From an uncultured Kineothrix sp. (lineage in GTDB: Bacteria > Bacillota > Clostridia > Lachnospirales > Lachnospiraceae): 64,000 nucleotides of DNA. The stretch is taken from NCBI GenBank assembly GCA_910588855.1, contig CAJUSR010000014.1, forward strand, positions 1 through 64,000. The letters run 5' to 3'. The first letter of the stretch is position 1; every line of letters begins with the position of its first letter. The notes under the pieces are model-generated. The model was not told where the DNA came from. It saw only the letters and a program-made list of their open reading frames with translations, and ran no database searches. Positions 62,549-64,000 of this stretch are shown here, piece by piece. The position numbers and the translations under genes were made by a program.

Positions 62549-62923
62549 CTACAACCCCTCTTTCTTTAAACGAAGGGATATTTCATCCAAATCCAACGTA
62601 TGATATCTTTGATAAAGCCGGATTGTCAGCGACAGCATCAAAGCGGAAACGGAAACGGATACCACAATGCCAGTCAATACAAGACCGCTTGGCACAGGAT
62701 TGATATAAGCTTCCGTACTCTGTATACCGTCTACCACAATCGGCGCAACCCTTCCCGAAATATACCCTTTTTCCGCCAGAAACAAATACACTGCCGTATC
62801 CATTATGTTCAATCCTATAATTTTTTTAATCAAATTGCTTTGCAGCATGAGATTACCGAAGCCTATCACGAACAAAATCATCGCTACCGCTTCCCCGTAA
62901 TTGTTGAATAAATTAGCTCCCAT
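62549..62923 (-). CDS. mnhC: MnhC/MrpC-like (NuoK-like) subunit
   Basis: A 124-residue three-helix protein with NLIKKIIGLNIMDTAVYLFL and VPSGLVLTGIVVSVSVSALML, the MrpC/NuoK pattern with conserved glutamate-equivalent positions. The start at 62923 (MGANLFNN) has GAGGAGGG upstream and nearly overlaps the mnhB stop; an open frame back to 62995 is unlikely to be used. Confidence 0.87.
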   Translation of the reverse strand: MGANLFNNYGEAVAMILFVIGFGNLMLQSNLIKKIIGLNIMDTAVYLFLAEKGYISGRVAPIVVDGIQSTEAYINPVPSGLVLTGIVVSVSVSALMLSLTIRLYQRYHTLDLDEISLRLKKEGL

Positions 62924-62925
62924 CT

Positions 62926-63888
62926 TTACAGCCCTCCTCTGCGGAACAATGCGTAAAAAGCATACATTGTACATGCTACTTCTATACCCACACATATATT
63001 AATTGGAAAAATTATGCCGGCGCTGACAATATGTCCCGGAATCCCCAACGGAATATGGTTCTCTATACCGTTGGCACCTGTTACATAATAGTAAATCCCA
63101 ATCAGCCCATAAGTACAAAGGGCGGAAACCTTAGTTATCTTATATATTTTCTCGTCAAAGAAACGCTCTGTCTTCTTAAACCCAAATGCGCTGGCATATA
63201 AAATCATGCCCGCCCCTATCGTTGCCCCTCCGGAAAAACCTCCCCCCGGCGACAAGTGACCGTTTAATATAATATAAATCCCAAAAATAAAGATTATCGG
63301 CACAAGTATCATTGCAGCCCCCTGCAAAATCGCATCGTTTTTCGGCTCAAACCGCCTGTCATTCATTACTTCCTGCCTCTTTAACTCCGCATCTTCCACC
63401 ATAAGCATAATCATAACGCAGCAGGTAGCAATAAAAAGCACATTGGTTTCGCCAAACGTATCGAAAGCGCGGTAAGTAAGTATCATACCGGTAACGATAT
63501 TGACAGCCCCGGTTTCCTGCATACCGCTTTCAATATACCTCTCTGCTACTTCGTTATTGTCCGGGTTGGATGCATTGCCCGTAGGAGGCAGATAAGAAAC
63601 GGTAAACAGCAAAAGGCCAGCCAGCATAGCACAAAATACAACTGCCATTATTCTGTAAAAACGACGGAACAAAAACAGCCATTTATTATGCCTTGTATCA
63701 TATACCTTATCCATCACCATCTGGTTTTCCCGCATCCGTTCCCGGAGCGACGCCTCTTCTTCTATGTATTCCTTTTGAGGCTTCATTTCCAGGTTTCCTA
63801 CATAAGGATCCTTTTCCCCCGAAAGCCAGCGGAAAAAATGAAAGGCTTTCGTTTTCCTGTATTCCTCTTCCGATTTCATCCTGCTCAT
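62926..63888 (-). CDS. mnhB: Fused MbhE-like and MnhB-like antiporter subunit
   Basis: A 320-residue protein with two homology regions. Residues ~80-165 resemble the MbhE-type subunit (AVNIVTGMILTYRAFDTFGE). Residues ~185-320 are an MnhB domain (GHLSPGGGFSGGATIGAGMI). About 75 charged cytoplasmic residues precede the first helix. The fusion is seen in clostridial Mrp-like operons lacking hydrogenase genes. It overlaps the following mnhC region by a few bases and follows the partial gene at the right edge by 8 bp. Confidence 0.83.
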   Translation of the reverse strand: MSRMKSEEEYRKTKAFHFFRWLSGEKDPYVGNLEMKPQKEYIEEEASLRERMRENQMVMDKVYDTRHNKWLFLFRRFYRIMAVVFCAMLAGLLLFTVSYLPPTGNASNPDNNEVAERYIESGMQETGAVNIVTGMILTYRAFDTFGETNVLFIATCCVMIMLMVEDAELKRQEVMNDRRFEPKNDAILQGAAMILVPIIFIFGIYIILNGHLSPGGGFSGGATIGAGMILYASAFGFKKTERFFDEKIYKITKVSALCTYGLIGIYYYVTGANGIENHIPLGIPGHIVSAGIIFPINICVGIEVACTMYAFYALFRRGGL

Positions 63889-63896
63889 TCGGACCC

Positions 63897-63998
63897 TTAC
63901 CTCCTTCTTTGCTCTATCATGCTTTCTTTTTCACCTTTATGGCTGTCTTCTTCAATGGCATGTATTTTCTTCAAAGTAACAAAAAACAATACACTGGT
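63897..63998 (-). CDS. Partial antiporter-operon gene cut by the right edge
   Basis: Only the last 33 codons are inside the window: a short hydrophobic piece (TSVLFFVTLKK) and a charged tail ending EQRRR before TAA. GGAGG in its last codons serves as ribosome binding site for mnhB. By position it may be an MnhG- or MbhD-like subunit, but the fragment is too short to tell. Confidence 0.55.
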   Translation of the reverse strand, partial: TSVLFFVTLKKIHAIEEDSHKGEKESMIEQRRR

Positions 63999-64000
63999 CA

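Overview
The window looks like chromosome from an anaerobic, flagellated Lachnospiraceae-type Firmicute. The support is moderate-to-low GC, purine-rich Shine-Dalgarno sites, sigma-A promoters, tRNAs without encoded CCA, a two-subunit iron-sulfur fumarase, BofA, Tad pilus genes of the Firmicutes type (FHA/DUF6382, DUF5702, Flp1-like pilin), a DUF6240-flagellin-FliS cluster and an Mgl-type sugar transporter. No CRISPR array, intact transposase or prophage is visible. I worked by eye; domain names are recalled families, not search results.

Left part (1-16 kb, almost all minus strand). Tandem rRNA promoters fire off the left edge, followed by tRNA-Ser, plsC, a fumarase/HIT group, a flavodoxin-SCP2 protein, a rhomboid protease, and a complete Tad (Flp) pilus cluster with two prepilin peptidases and several TadE/TadG-like pseudopilins. 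bofA and a divergent DUF2508 gene close the block. At 16.5-21.4 kb a flagellin is translationally coupled behind a very large DUF6240 protein, with fliS after it; no other flagellar genes lie in the window. At 21.6-26.4 kb are glgB and a TPR protein with a decayed AAA+ domain.

Centre (26.4-41.7 kb). A small island holds a 5'-truncated gene and a type I toxin-antitoxin module (27-residue holin-like toxin with a strong antisense promoter) inside a 28-bp imperfect inverted repeat. After it come rsmA, a TatD hydrolase, tRNA-Lys, a 65-bp tandem repeat, a Met-rich lipoprotein coupled to a NYN-LOTUS protein, an FAD/Rieske oxidoreductase, a diguanylate cyclase, a 10-TM metal exporter with a Fur-family regulator and its probable operator, a DUF89 protein, a VanZ-like protein, an RlmI-like methyltransferase, an AlkD-like protein and an unrecognised SGNH-like protein.

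Right part (41.7-64 kb). This holds a MATE pump, tRNA-Pro, a GntR-controlled sugar operon (PfkB kinase, class II aldolase, Mgl-type ABC transporter, aldo/keto reductase), a 52-bp perfect palindrome, a GT2 / NlpC-P60-like / LPG-synthase-TM operon, a second MATE pump, and a large Mrp/Mbh-like antiporter operon with four MrpD-like subunits that runs off the right edge.

The most interesting signal is a dispersed RNA element present three times (about 7.8, 37.3 and 61.0 kb). Each copy sits directly upstream of the ribosome binding site and start codon of an unrelated minus-strand gene. Each can form the same H-type pseudoknot, and both helices show compensatory base changes between copies.
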